A stretch of 64,000 nucleotides of DNA, from assembly GCA_029974035.1 (NCBI GenBank), contig JARKQG010000075.1:62001-126000 (forward strand), in the 5' to 3' direction. The translations under genes were made by a program, and so were the position numbers. The DNA is from Eubacteriales bacterium (GTDB lineage: Bacteria > Bacillota_A > Clostridia > Christensenellales > Aristaeellaceae). Numbering within the stretch: position 1 is the first letter of the stretch; each line of letters begins with the position of its first letter. Below, piece by piece: positions 16,678-24,803 of the stretch. The notes beneath the pieces were generated by a model. That model saw only the letters and a list, made by a program, of their open reading frames with translations, searched no databases and was not told the DNA's origin.

Positions 16678-18654
16678 ATGGTCGACGCGCTGATTTCGGT
16701 CATTATTCCCGTATACAGGGTGGAACCCTATCTGGCGCAATGCATGGAAACGGTGCTGGGGCAGACCCACCGAAACCTCGAAGTGATCCTGGTGGACGAC
16801 GGTTCTCCGGACGGCTGCCCCGCACGCTGCGACGCATACGCCGCGCGGGACGACCGCGTGCGGGTGATCCACAAGGCGAACGGCGGCATTTCGGACGCCC
16901 GGAACGCCGGGCTGGACATCGCGAAGGGCGCGTACATCGGCTTTGTGGATTCGGACGACTGGATTGATTACGACTTTTACGAAACGCTGTACGGCGCGCT
17001 GCGCGACGGCGACGCGGACATCGCCGCCTGCGGCATCGTAAAGACCTATGCCGACCGCTACAGGCGAAGGCGCTTTTTTGATTTCAGCCGGGTGATCGAC
17101 GGGGTGGAGGCGACGCGGGAGATCCTGCTCAACGCCCGCATGTCCAGCCATGCGTGGAACAAGCTCTACCGCCGATCCCTTTTTGACGGCCTCCGCTTTC
17201 CCGTGGGCCGGAATTATGAGGACATCTATATCATGCACAGGATCTTCGCGGGCGCCCGGCGGGTGGCCGTCGTCAGCGACTGGAAGTACTATTACCGGCA
17301 GCGCCCGGATTCCGTCGTGTACACGCGCTCCGCGCGCAACCTGGCGTTTTGCTACGAGGCGCACCGGCAGCGCTGCGAGGACGCGAAGGACGCTTTTCCG
17401 GATCTCCGGGCGCACCTGATCCGCGCGGCGGCGGACGCTGCACTGGACGTGCTGGGCGGCGCGCCGGACGGCGACGGGACGTGTGCCGACGCGCGCCGCG
17501 ACGCGGCGGATTTCCTCCGCGAAATCCGCCGGAACCGCCGGGAAATGAAAGACATCGGGCTGCTCAAGGCGGTGCGGGTGCGCTTTCCCGGGCTTGGCGG
17601 GCGCGCAATCGGCGCGCTGCGGCGCTTCGCGGGGCGGGTCGCGTGGCTGCGCCGCGGCAGGCGCCCGGGAAAGCCGGTGCCCCGGCCGGATTGGCGCGCC
17701 CTCGGGGCGGAGGACGCCTGCGTGCTCATGGGAAGTCCCGAGTACGGCAATCTGGGGGACTGCGCCATCGCCTACGCCGAAAAGCAGTTTTTTAAGCGCG
17801 AAGGCCGGACGCTGATTGAGGTCACCGAGCGCCAGTGCCGCCGGTACGCCGGACGCCTCGCGAGGACGATCCGCCCCGGCGCGCTGATCGCGCTGCAGGG
17901 CGGCGGCAACCTTGGCGGGCAGTACAGGGATCAGGAGGCCATCCGCGACTGGGCCATCCGCAGGTTTCCGCGAAACCGGATGGTGCTGTTCCCGCAGACC
18001 CTTCACTTTCCCGGCGCGCCGGGGGACGAAGCGCAAAAGGCGGCGCTTGCGGCGCTGTACGGCGGTCATCGCCGCCTGACGCTGTTTGCGCGGGAGGCGC
18101 ACTCCTTCGCTGAAATGCGGGCGCTGTTTTCAAACCCCATCGGGCTGGCCCCGGACATCGTGATGTCGCTGCCCCCCTGGGAGGCGGAACAGACGGCGCG
18201 GACGGGCGTGCTGATCATCCTCCGCAACGACGTGGAGGCCAGGCTGGACGCGGGGCAGTTCTTTGCCGTCAAAAACGAGTTGGGCCGGCGGGGCCATCGA
18301 ATCGAGTTCGCGGATACGCTGCTTCCCGGCGACGTTCCCCTTGAGGACCGCGAGCAGGCGCTGGAGCAGATGCTGCGGCGCATTGCCTCGGCGAAGCTGG
18401 TGGTGACCGACCGCCTGCACGGAATGATCTTTTCGGCCCTCGCGGGGACGCCCTGCGTCGCCCTGGGCAACTACAACCACAAGCTCTCCGGCTGCTACGA
18501 ATGGCTGAAGCCGCTGGACTACATCGCGTTCTGCGACGGGGCGGAGACCTTTGGCGCGGCGCTTGACCGCCTGGATCTCGCCGGCGCCCATTCCTGCGCG
18601 GGCCTGGACCTCGCCGGCGCCTTCGAGGCCCTGCGGGACGCCATCCGCGCGTAG
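16678..18654 (+). CDS. Fusion: GT2 glycosyltransferase plus polysaccharide pyruvyl transferase
   Basis: 658 residues in two parts. Residues ~1-260 are a GT-A family 2 transferase: ISVIIPVYRVEPYLAQCMETV, VDDGSPDGC, NGGISDARNAGLDIAKG, and the DxD-type FVDSDDW. After a basic, linker-like stretch (~300-340), residues ~345-650 are a polysaccharide pyruvyl transferase domain (PF04230): GNLGDCAIAYAEKQFF, IALQGGGNLG, VLFPQTLHF, and VTDRLHGMIFSALAGTPCV. The two activities are normally separate genes of exopolysaccharide clusters; here they are fused and no other glycan genes are nearby. ATG at 16678 with GACGAGGGGA. It probably adds a sugar to a cell-surface polymer and caps it with a pyruvate ketal. 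Confidence 0.88.
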   Translation: MVDALISVIIPVYRVEPYLAQCMETVLGQTHRNLEVILVDDGSPDGCPARCDAYAARDDRVRVIHKANGGISDARNAGLDIAKGAYIGFVDSDDWIDYDFYETLYGALRDGDADIAACGIVKTYADRYRRRRFFDFSRVIDGVEATREILLNARMSSHAWNKLYRRSLFDGLRFPVGRNYEDIYIMHRIFAGARRVAVVSDWKYYYRQRPDSVVYTRSARNLAFCYEAHRQRCEDAKDAFPDLRAHLIRAAADAALDVLGGAPDGDGTCADARRDAADFLREIRRNRREMKDIGLLKAVRVRFPGLGGRAIGALRRFAGRVAWLRRGRRPGKPVPRPDWRALGAEDACVLMGSPEYGNLGDCAIAYAEKQFFKREGRTLIEVTERQCRRYAGRLARTIRPGALIALQGGGNLGGQYRDQEAIRDWAIRRFPRNRMVLFPQTLHFPGAPGDEAQKAALAALYGGHRRLTLFAREAHSFAEMRALFSNPIGLAPDIVMSLPPWEAEQTARTGVLIILRNDVEARLDAGQFFAVKNELGRRGHRIEFADTLLPGDVPLEDREQALEQMLRRIASAKLVVTDRLHGMIFSALAGTPCVALGNYNHKLSGCYEWLKPLDYIAFCDGAETFGAALDRLDLAGAHSCAGLDLAGAFEALRDAIRA

Positions 18655-18670
18655 CGGCGCGCGAAAAGCG

Positions 18671-18699
18671 TTGACAAGCGCCGTCGGGCGCTCTATAAT
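18671..18699 (+). promoter_or_regulatory. Perfect consensus sigma-A promoter
   Basis: TTGACA, exactly 17 bp, TATAAT. The spacer contains AGCGCC-GTC-GGGCGCT, an inverted repeat that could bind a repressor. The downstream leader is about 170 bases long before the 77-codon gene at 18878. Confidence 0.88.
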
Positions 18700-18767
18700 G
18701 ATTTGGGCATAAAATTGTAAAAAGGGTGGAAATCCGCGCAAACCCCGATCCAAGGGGGCGTTTTTGC

Positions 18768-18881
18768 ATGCCTTGCCCGCGCCTCCGCGCATCGATGCCT
18801 CCCGACGGCGGGGGACTGCGCCCGCCGGCCGTGAGGCCGATCCGATCGGGTTTGACCAGGTGTGAGGAGGTTCGATTATGA
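18768..18881 (+). CDS. Possible 37-codon leader peptide overlapping the next start
   Basis: An open reading of 37 codons within the leader starts with ATG at 18768, ten bases after AAGGGGG, and ends in a TGA that overlaps the next gene's ATG (ATGA). This coupling geometry is the same as for real gene pairs in this window, but the composition (Pro/Arg-rich) is what random GC-rich DNA would give. Could be a leader peptide; could be chance. Confidence 0.2.
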   Translation: MPCPRLRASMPPDGGGLRPPAVRPIRSGLTRCEEVRL

Positions 18882-19111
18882 GGATTCCTTCCAACAACGG
18901 GGACATCACCCTTCGGCGGAAGCCCTTCTCGAGCAGCGGCAGGTTCATCACCCCCGGCGGCCGGTGGATTGAGGGGCGCTGGTTCGAGGCCCCGGCCGAG
19001 GATGCCTATGGTCGGCAGTACCGGGTCGTCTGGACGAACGTCAATTGGAAGGCGGAGGACCCGGAGCGGGCCGCCGACTGGAAGAACCCGGACTACGTCA
19101 TCGAAGCCTGA
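18878..19111 (+). CDS. 77-residue protein of unknown function
   Basis: ATG at 18878 after GAGGAGG, one of the best ribosome binding sites in the window. The product is polar and soluble with many Trp, Arg and Gly residues (GRFITPGGRWIEGRWFEAP, YRVVWTNVNWKAEDPERA) and no membrane segment or signal peptide; a small beta-rich domain is plausible. I do not recognise the family. It has its own consensus promoter and a hairpin (CGGCGGGC/GCCCGCCG, 19112-19132) right after the stop, so it is a monocistronic, probably highly expressed gene. The reading frame stays open for many codons past its TGA, but that sequence looks like ordinary GC-rich noncoding DNA. Confidence 0.7.
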   Translation: MRIPSNNGDITLRRKPFSSSGRFITPGGRWIEGRWFEAPAEDAYGRQYRVVWTNVNWKAEDPERAADWKNPDYVIEA

Positions 19112-19287
19112 CGGCGGGCGTCGGGCCCGCCGGAGGATTCCTTCGTCAGGGTGGACCGCTTTTCCGGGGCCCCGCTGGTCCGTTCCGCCGGGACGCTGCG
19201 CCTGAACATCGGGGAGGATGCCCGGATCACGATGGCGGAGGGCGCCGCCTGCGCGAACGAAAAGATGAACGGACGCCGCAAGGCGCT

Positions 19288-19325
19288 GCGAAAGGCGCGG
19301 GGGCCACGGCCCCCGCGCCTTTCGC
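19288..19325. terminator. Perfect 18-bp hairpin between convergent genes
   Basis: GCGAAAGGCGCGGGGGCC and its exact complement with a two-base spacer. Lacks a T-run on either side, but lies between the converging 77-codon gene and the VWA gene and may stop transcription from both. Confidence 0.55.
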
Positions 19326-19354
19326 GGGTCAAAAGGGCTGCCCCGCCGGGCGCG

Positions 19355-21187
19355 CTACCCGATTTCCCCGCGGGCGAGCCGCCGGACCAGGTAGGCGAAT
19401 TCGTCCTTGTAGGGGTCGGCGCGGAGGTCCGGAATCTCTTCCAGCTGCCGCGCCACATCCTCGAAGCTGGCGCTGCCCGCATACGGGGATTCCCGCAGCA
19501 GCATGCCCGCCTGCGCCACCGCCGCCGCGAAGCGGAGGTTGTCCGAAGGCTCCGTTTTCACGCTGTCCTCGCCCACGGGGTAGGCGTAGAGACGGCTGGC
19601 GTCGCCGTCCGGCGCCTTGGCGCGCACCGACACGGTGAGGTAGTCCGCACTGCCGGTGGACGCGCGCGTCTGGTACTTGAGGCCGTCCTCCCCGGCCGCG
19701 CCTGACGCCGGGACGATCTCATACAGCGCCGTCACCCGGTGCCCCGCGCCGATCTCGCCGCCGTCCTTCGCGTCGTCGGCGAAGTCCGAGGCCGCGAGCC
19801 TGCGGTTCTCATAGCCGATCAGGCGGTAGGAGGACACCTTGTCCGGGTTGAACTCCAGCTGCAGCTTGACATCCTTGCACACGGTGAAGAAGCTGGCGCC
19901 CATTTCCTCCACCAGCACCTTGCGGGCTTCGAGAAGGCTGTCGATGTAGGCGTAGTTGCCGTCTCCGTTGTCGGCCAGCGCTTCCAGTTTGGCGTCTTTG
20001 TAGTTGCCGGTGCCAAACCCCATCACCGACAGAAACACGCCGCTCTTTTTCTCCGACTCGATCAGCCGCGTCAGCGCGCCCTCGCTGGTGACGCCCACGT
20101 TCAGGTCGCCGTCGGTGGCGAGGATCACCCGGTTGTTGCCGCCCTCGATGAACTGTTCCCGCGCGATGCGGTAGGCGGTTTTGATGCCCTCGCTGCCCGC
20201 CGTCATGCCGCCCGCCGACAGGCTTTCGATGGCGGACTGGATGCGCGCCGCGTCCTCGGATCCCGCGCCCTCCACGAGCACGCTGTCCTCGCCCGCGTAG
20301 GTGACGATGGAGATCCTGTCTCCGGGCTTCATCTGCTCGGTCAGCATCAGAAACGCCTTTTGCACGAGGCCCAGCTTGTCCGGGCTGTCCATGGAGCCGG
20401 ACACGTCGATCAAAAACACCAGGTTGGACTTGGGCCGGGCGGACTCGTCGACCTGCCGCGCCTGAAGCCCCACCAGGAGGAGCCTTGCGGCCGGATTCCA
20501 GGGGCAGGGCCCGATCTCCGTGGTGACGGAGAAGGGTTCGCCCGCCGCGGGCTGGGGATAATCGTAGCGGAAGTAGTTGAGCATCTCCTCCACGCGCACC
20601 GCGTCCGCGGGCGGCTTTTCGCCGGAGAGCAGCATGCGGCGCACGTTGGCGTAGGAGGCGGTGTCCACGTCCGCCGCGAAGGTGGACAGCGGTTCGGTGG
20701 CGGCGGACCGGAAGCCGCTCTCCGGGGTGTAGGTGTATTCCTCGGTGTTGACGGGAAGCGCCGCCGCCGCGGGGGCGGCGCAGAGCGACTCCACTTCGTC
20801 CGCCGCAAAGGACGCCCCGTCCGGCGTCACGGACGCCGACTCGCCCGTCAGGGAGGCGATGCCCACCGACGGGTTCGCCCCCTCCAGCGGCATGGCCTGC
20901 CAATCCTCAGGCGCCCCGGAGGGCGTGACGATGATCCCGTCGGTGACGGGCGCGTCCTTCGCCGCCCAGGGCAGCGTCATCATCCCCGGCGCGATCATCG
21001 CCACCGCGAAAATCGCGGCCAGCGCGGCGGCCGTGCAGGCCGCGGCGCGCAGCCCGCGGCGCTTTTTCCGGGGCGGGGCCGCGCCCTCCTCCCGCAGGCG
21101 CCGCGCCAGCGCCGCCTGGGTTTTCGCTTCAAAGTCATCGCTGAGGCGCAGCTCGTCCATCGCCTTTTTGTACCGGTTCTCAGGCAT
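19355..21187 (-). CDS. YfbK-like VWA-domain membrane protein, candidate anti-sigma partner
   Basis: 610 residues. A cytoplasmic N-terminus of ~42 residues (MPENRYKKAMDELRLSDDFE) reminiscent of short anti-sigma helices, one membrane helix (~44-70), a linker with Pro/Ala/Ser, a VWA-flanking N-terminal region (NVRRMLLSGEKPPADAVRVEEML), a VWA domain with intact MIDAS FLIDVSGSM (~residue 258), and a C-terminal DUF3520-like region as in E. coli YfbK. ATG at 21187, seven bases after GGAGGG; it overlaps the ECF sigma gene by 8 bases. Genetic coupling to the sigma factor and the in-out topology suggest it relays an external signal to the sigma factor, but no known anti-sigma fold is certain. Confidence 0.85.
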   Translation of the reverse strand: MPENRYKKAMDELRLSDDFEAKTQAALARRLREEGAAPPRKKRRGLRAAACTAAALAAIFAVAMIAPGMMTLPWAAKDAPVTDGIIVTPSGAPEDWQAMPLEGANPSVGIASLTGESASVTPDGASFAADEVESLCAAPAAAALPVNTEEYTYTPESGFRSAATEPLSTFAADVDTASYANVRRMLLSGEKPPADAVRVEEMLNYFRYDYPQPAAGEPFSVTTEIGPCPWNPAARLLLVGLQARQVDESARPKSNLVFLIDVSGSMDSPDKLGLVQKAFLMLTEQMKPGDRISIVTYAGEDSVLVEGAGSEDAARIQSAIESLSAGGMTAGSEGIKTAYRIAREQFIEGGNNRVILATDGDLNVGVTSEGALTRLIESEKKSGVFLSVMGFGTGNYKDAKLEALADNGDGNYAYIDSLLEARKVLVEEMGASFFTVCKDVKLQLEFNPDKVSSYRLIGYENRRLAASDFADDAKDGGEIGAGHRVTALYEIVPASGAAGEDGLKYQTRASTGSADYLTVSVRAKAPDGDASRLYAYPVGEDSVKTEPSDNLRFAAAVAQAGMLLRESPYAGSASFEDVARQLEEIPDLRADPYKDEFAYLVRRLARGEIG

Positions 21188-21656
21188 CTTCAATCCCTCC
21201 GATCATGCCTCTGAGTCGTTCGCGGGCCCGCGCCAGCCGGGTACCCACCGTGGCGGGCTTTTCGCCCAGGATCCCGGCGATCTCCCGGATCGCGTAGCCC
21301 TCATAGTAGTGCAGGTGGACGGGCAGGCGGTACTTCTCCTCCAGCGACATCACCGCCCGCAGCACCTCGCTCTCCTCCGCCGCCATGGTGCCCAGGCCGT
21401 CCGGCAGCGCCTGGCGTCGCTCGGCCCGGCGCCTTTTGAGCAGGTTTTTGCAGTGGTTCAGCGTAACCCGGATCAGCCACGCCTTTTCGTGCTCCGCTCC
21501 GCGAAAGGCGGGTGCGGCCCGCAGGTATTTCAAAAGCACATCCTGTACCGCGTCCTCCGCGTCCGGGACGTTCTTCAGATACGTGTACGCCAGTCTGGCC
21601 AAGCTCTTCGCGTACAGTCCAACCACGCGCCCCGCCGCTTCTTCGGTTTGCTCCAT
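21180..21656 (-). CDS. ECF-type RNA polymerase sigma factor
   Basis: 158 residues, typical ECF size. Region 2 (LYAKSLARLAYTYLKNVPDAEDAVQDVLLKYL split over helices 2.1-2.4) and region 4 (LPVHLHYYEGYAIREIAGIL, then GEKPATVGTRLARARERL) are both complete. ATG at 21656 behind AAGGGGGAAGG; a longer in-frame start at 21710 would begin in AT-rich noncoding DNA. First gene of a two-gene operon with the VWA membrane protein. Its targets are unknown; no clear ECF autoregulatory promoter could be fixed upstream, though a perfect palindrome CCGGCGCGCCGG lies at 21689-21700. Confidence 0.93.
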   Translation of the reverse strand: MEQTEEAAGRVVGLYAKSLARLAYTYLKNVPDAEDAVQDVLLKYLRAAPAFRGAEHEKAWLIRVTLNHCKNLLKRRRAERRQALPDGLGTMAAEESEVLRAVMSLEEKYRLPVHLHYYEGYAIREIAGILGEKPATVGTRLARARERLRGMIGGIEDA

Positions 21657-21688
21657 CGGCGCCTTCCCCCTTTCGCCCCATACACAAT

Positions 21689-21700
21689 CCGGCGCGCCGG
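21689..21700. promoter_or_regulatory. CCGGCGCGCCGG palindrome upstream of the ECF sigma gene
   Basis: A perfect 12-bp palindrome 33 bases before the sigma-factor ATG, next to an AT-rich stretch. Possible operator, but GC-only palindromes are frequent at this base composition. Confidence 0.25.
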
Positions 21701-21870
21701 AAATCTTCACATTTTTTGGGAAAACCTATATTTAACATTTCCGCGCCGCCCGGAACCGGACGGGCGCGCGCAATGCCCTGCCTGTTGGACGAATGATCCG
21801 CCGCGTTGGTTGGAGGGTTCCACCCAGTCCGCCTTCGGAACGAATTCCGGCCGCCTTTTCCGAATGCGAA

Positions 21871-21899
21871 TTGACGAATGCGCCGGATGGGTCTATAAT
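21871..21899 (+). promoter_or_regulatory. Sigma-A promoter of the YesL-like gene
   Basis: TTGACG, 17 bp, TATAAT, 46 bases before the ATG at 21945. Confidence 0.85.
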
Positions 21900-21944
21900 T
21901 AGTAGAATCATACGGCGGCAAATGCGCGCTCGGGAGGGCACCAC

Positions 21945-22832
21945 ATGTCGGGATTTATCAACAACTACTACTATGGCAAGGCGGGCAAGGCCGATTTCAC
22001 GCCGGAGAATCTTCCCGACAGCCGCGCAAAGCTGTTTTTTGAGATGCTGCGCATCCATTTCAGCGGGCTGTGCGCGGTCAACCTGTTCTACCTGGTCTTC
22101 TGCATTCCGGCGCTGTTCTGGACGGTGATCAACGCCTCGGTGCTTTTCAGCCCCGAGAGCGGCGTCACCGTGGCGGGCGGCGGTCTGACGGTCTACCTGG
22201 TCGGCATGGTGCCCTGCCTGACCCTCGCCGGGCTGGGGGCGCCGGGCCTCATGTACGTGTGCCGCAACTGGGCAAGGGACCAGCACGCGTTCCTCGTCGC
22301 GGACTTCAAAGACGCCGTCCGGGAAAACTGGAAGCAGGGCCTCGCGGTGGGCCTTTTCAACGGGCTGTCGCTCCTGGTCAGCTACGTGGGCGTGGTTTAC
22401 TACGGCCACATGGCCTCGGGCTCCGCCTTTTGGGTGATCCCCGCGACGCTGGTGGTGATGATGCTGGCGCTGTGGTGGATGGTCAACATGCTGATCTTTC
22501 CGATGATGGTCACCTATCAGATGAACCTGAAGACCCTCGTACGCAACAGCGTGCTGATCGCGGTGGCGCGGCTGCCCTGGTCGGCGGCGTTTCTCGTGGG
22601 TTCGTCCGTGCTGCCCGCGGCGGTGGCGCTGTTCGTGCCCTACGGGTATCTGGTCATGGCACTTTTCTATCTGGTGGCGGGCTTTGCGCTGACGGGCTTT
22701 GTCTACGCCTCCTACGCCAACAGCTGCTTTGACCGGTTCCTGAACCCCAAGATCGAAGGCGCCCCCGTCAACCTGGGGCTTCGGGAGAAATCGGAGGACG
22801 ACGAGGACGACGAGGACGGCGAAAAGGTTTAG
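21945..22832 (+). CDS. YesL-like (DUF624) polytopic membrane protein
   Basis: 295 residues with about six membrane helices (from ~47, ~83, ~135, ~165, ~205 and ~230) and an acidic C-terminal tail (EKSEDDEDDEDGEKV). The N-terminal amphipathic opening and the FFEMLRIHFSGLCAVNLFYLVF region match DUF624/YesL, a family often found beside sugar ABC transporters and YesMN regulators, function unknown. Here it has its own strong promoter and no transporter neighbour. ATG at 21945 after CGGGAGGG. Confidence 0.8.
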   Translation: MSGFINNYYYGKAGKADFTPENLPDSRAKLFFEMLRIHFSGLCAVNLFYLVFCIPALFWTVINASVLFSPESGVTVAGGGLTVYLVGMVPCLTLAGLGAPGLMYVCRNWARDQHAFLVADFKDAVRENWKQGLAVGLFNGLSLLVSYVGVVYYGHMASGSAFWVIPATLVVMMLALWWMVNMLIFPMMVTYQMNLKTLVRNSVLIAVARLPWSAAFLVGSSVLPAAVALFVPYGYLVMALFYLVAGFALTGFVYASYANSCFDRFLNPKIEGAPVNLGLREKSEDDEDDEDGEKV

Positions 22833-22848
22833 CGCCCCCGCTCCGCGC

Positions 22849-22868
22849 GCATACTGAGCAGAGTATGC
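22849..22868 (+). promoter_or_regulatory. GCATACT/AGTATGC inverted repeat before the spore protein gene
   Basis: Seven-base arms around GAGCAG, ending just before the GGAGGTG ribosome binding site. No T-run, so not a clear terminator. CATACTG within it loosely resembles a sigma-G -10 element (CATnnTA), but no matching -35 was found. Confidence 0.25.
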
Positions 22869-22885
22869 GGTGCGGAGGTGCAACC

Positions 22886-23050
22886 TTGAACACGCTTTCC
22901 TGGAAACCCATGACGCGCCCCGAGCGCCTCAAGTACGAGGCCGCGGAGGAACTGGGGCTGCTTGAAAAGCTCGTACAGGTGGGCTGGGGCGGGCTGAGCG
23001 CCCGGGAGACGGGCCTCATCGGCGCGCGGGTGCGCGAACGAACGCAATAG
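22886..23050 (+). CDS. Alpha/beta-type small acid-soluble spore protein
   Basis: 54 residues from a TTG start at 22886, seven bases after GGAGGTG; an in-frame ATG at 22865 has no ribosome binding site. The body follows the alpha/beta SASP pattern: LKYEAAEELGLLEKLVQ in the first helix, containing the EAAE stretch that resembles the germination-protease site, and GGLSARETGLIGARVRER in the second, DNA-wrapping helix. These proteins coat and protect spore DNA. The sequence is more divergent than Bacillus SspA/SspB (Trp in the linker, Ala for Gly in GLIGA). It is direct evidence that the organism, or a recent ancestor, sporulates. A hairpin (23054-23073) follows the stop. Confidence 0.82.
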   Translation: MNTLSWKPMTRPERLKYEAAEELGLLEKLVQVGWGGLSARETGLIGARVRERTQ

Positions 23051-23053
23051 CCG

Positions 23054-23073
23054 CCGGAGCCGCCCGGCTCCGG
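23054..23073 (+). terminator. Hairpin after the spore protein gene
   Basis: CCGGAGCC-GCCC-GGCTCCGG, four bases after the stop codon and before the methyltransferase ribosome binding site. No T-run; weak terminator or processing stem. Confidence 0.35.
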
Positions 23074-23089
23074 CCGGGGAGGGACCGGA

Positions 23090-23797
23090 TTGTACGCGGA
23101 ATTTGCTTCCGTCTACGACCAACTGATGGACGACGTGGACTACGAGGCCTGGGCGACGGCCAGCCTCGCGCGTATCGCCGCCTGCGGCGCGGCGCCGGAG
23201 AGCGTGTGCGACTGTGCCTGCGGCACCGGGGGCATCGCCCTCGAGCTGGCGCGCCGGGGCCTCCGGGTGACGGGCGTGGACATCTCGGAATCCATGCTGC
23301 GCCTGGCCGCGGACAAGGCGCGGGCCGCGGGGGTCGAGGTGCGCCTCGTCCGGCAGGACATGTGCGCCCTGAGCCTTCCGCGGCCCGTGGACGCCATTGT
23401 CAGCGCCTGCGACGGGGTCAACTACCTTCTGACGCCCATGCGGGTGGTCCAGTTTTTTGGCCGCGCGCGGGAGGCGCTGAAAAAGGGCGGTGTGCTGACC
23501 TTTGACATCTCCGCCCGGGAAAAGCTCCGGCGCATGGCGCGGGAGCGCGTGTACTTTGAGGACCGGGAGGGGCTCACCTATCTGTGGATGAACCGCATGG
23601 CCTCCGGCGTGCTGACGATGGAGCTCAGCTTTTTTCTCCGGGGGGCCGACGGGCGCTACGACCGGTTTGACGAGGTGCAGCGCCAGCGCGCCCACAGCAC
23701 GGAGGAGATCCGCCGTTGGCTCGAGGACGCCGGCTTTGTCCGCGTCCGCATTGAAACCGAGGGCGACCGTGTCTTTTTTACCGCGGTCAATCCCTGA
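23090..23797 (+). CDS. Class I SAM-dependent methyltransferase
   Basis: 235 residues starting at TTG 23090 behind GGGGAGGG. SAM-binding motif I CDCACGTGGIALELARRG (~40-57), motif II VTGVDISESML, motif IV IVSACDGVNYLL, and the post-motif FDISAREKL. The opening MYAEFASVYDQLMDDVDYEAW is typical of a widespread Bacillota family (YqeM-like class I methyltransferases). Substrate unknown. Between the spore protein gene and hslO, same strand. Confidence 0.87.
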   Translation: MYAEFASVYDQLMDDVDYEAWATASLARIAACGAAPESVCDCACGTGGIALELARRGLRVTGVDISESMLRLAADKARAAGVEVRLVRQDMCALSLPRPVDAIVSACDGVNYLLTPMRVVQFFGRAREALKKGGVLTFDISAREKLRRMARERVYFEDREGLTYLWMNRMASGVLTMELSFFLRGADGRYDRFDEVQRQRAHSTEEIRRWLEDAGFVRVRIETEGDRVFFTAVNP

Positions 23798-23857
23798 AGG
23801 CGCGCCCAGAATACGAAGGCGGGGCAACCCGCCCAACCTGACCTGTGGGGGGAACTA

Positions 23858-24727
23858 ATGAAAACAGACGGACTCTATCGCCTGATGCTGCTGGACGGAC
23901 AGGCGCGGGCGTTTCTGATCGACTCGACAAATCTGACCGAGGCGGCGCGTCGGGTCCATGGCCTGTCCCGCACCGCCACCGCGGCGCTGGGCCGGCACCT
24001 GACCGCCTGTGCGATGCTGGGCGCCATGCTCAAGGACGGCGGTTCCGTGACCGCCACCGTCAAGGGCGACGGCCCGCTGGGTACGCTCTTGGCCGTGGCC
24101 TCGCCCGACGGCGCCGTCAAGGGCTATGCGGAAAATCCGGCGGTGGAACTGCCCCGCGTGGGGGGCAAGCTGGCCGTGGGCGACGCGGTGGGCCACGCGG
24201 GCCGGCTGACCGTCATCCGGGACATGGGCTTTGGCGAGCCTTACGTGGGCCAGGTGAACCTGGTATCCGGCGAGTTGGCGGAGGATTACGCCCTGTATTT
24301 CACCGCCTCCGAGCAGATGCCCTCGCTGGTGTCGCTGGGGGTGCTGACGGGCGAGCGCGTTGTTTCCGCCGGCGGGCTGATCGTGCAGATGATGCCCGGC
24401 GCGTCGGACGAGGCCGTCGCCGCGGTGGAGAAGGCCGCGCCCGCCTTCCGGGACATCAGCAGGGCCATGGAGGGCGTCGCGCTGGACGAGGCCGTCCGGC
24501 GCCTTCTGGACCCGCTCGCGCCCCGGGTGATCGGGCGGCTTGACACCCGCTACGCGTGCGACTGCAGCCGCGAACGCGTCGAGCGCGCGCTGATCTCCAT
24601 GGGCGAGGCGGAGCTCACCCAGCTGATCCGCGAACAGGGGCACGCCGAGGTGGGCTGTCAGTTCTGCGGCAAGGCGCGGCAGTTTACAAAGGAACAGCTG
24701 GAGGAGCTGCTGGAGCGGGCGCGCTGA
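23858..24727 (+). CDS. hslO: Redox-regulated chaperone Hsp33
   Basis: 289 residues. N-terminal Hsp33 fold (GHLTACAMLGAML-type helix, GDGPLGTL, GYAENP, GFGEPYVGQVNLVSGEL) and a C-terminal zinc switch with the four required cysteines, C-x-C (YACDCSRER) and C-x2-C (GCQFCGKA). Oxidation releases zinc and turns on holdase activity. ATG at 23858 after GGGGGGAA. It may head the run of uncharacterised genes that follows. Confidence 0.95.
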   Translation: MKTDGLYRLMLLDGQARAFLIDSTNLTEAARRVHGLSRTATAALGRHLTACAMLGAMLKDGGSVTATVKGDGPLGTLLAVASPDGAVKGYAENPAVELPRVGGKLAVGDAVGHAGRLTVIRDMGFGEPYVGQVNLVSGELAEDYALYFTASEQMPSLVSLGVLTGERVVSAGGLIVQMMPGASDEAVAAVEKAAPAFRDISRAMEGVALDEAVRRLLDPLAPRVIGRLDTRYACDCSRERVERALISMGEAELTQLIREQGHAEVGCQFCGKARQFTKEQLEELLERAR

Positions 24728-24803
24728 AGGCGCGAACCGTTTTGGGTGCCCGGTCATACCCTGTGGCGCGCCCCTCCGAATGTGGCAATAAAAGGAGAAA
24801 GAG

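Noticed and set aside
16348..18102. 584-codon minus-strand open frame opposite the glycosyltransferase fusion
   Set aside because: No ribosome binding site or domain; the plus strand is clearly coding.
19112..19300. Open frame continuing in phase after the TGA of the 77-codon gene
   Set aside because: A read-through or selenocysteine extension was considered. A hairpin follows the stop, but the downstream sequence turns into Arg/Pro noise and runs into the terminator and the convergent gene; no support for recoding.
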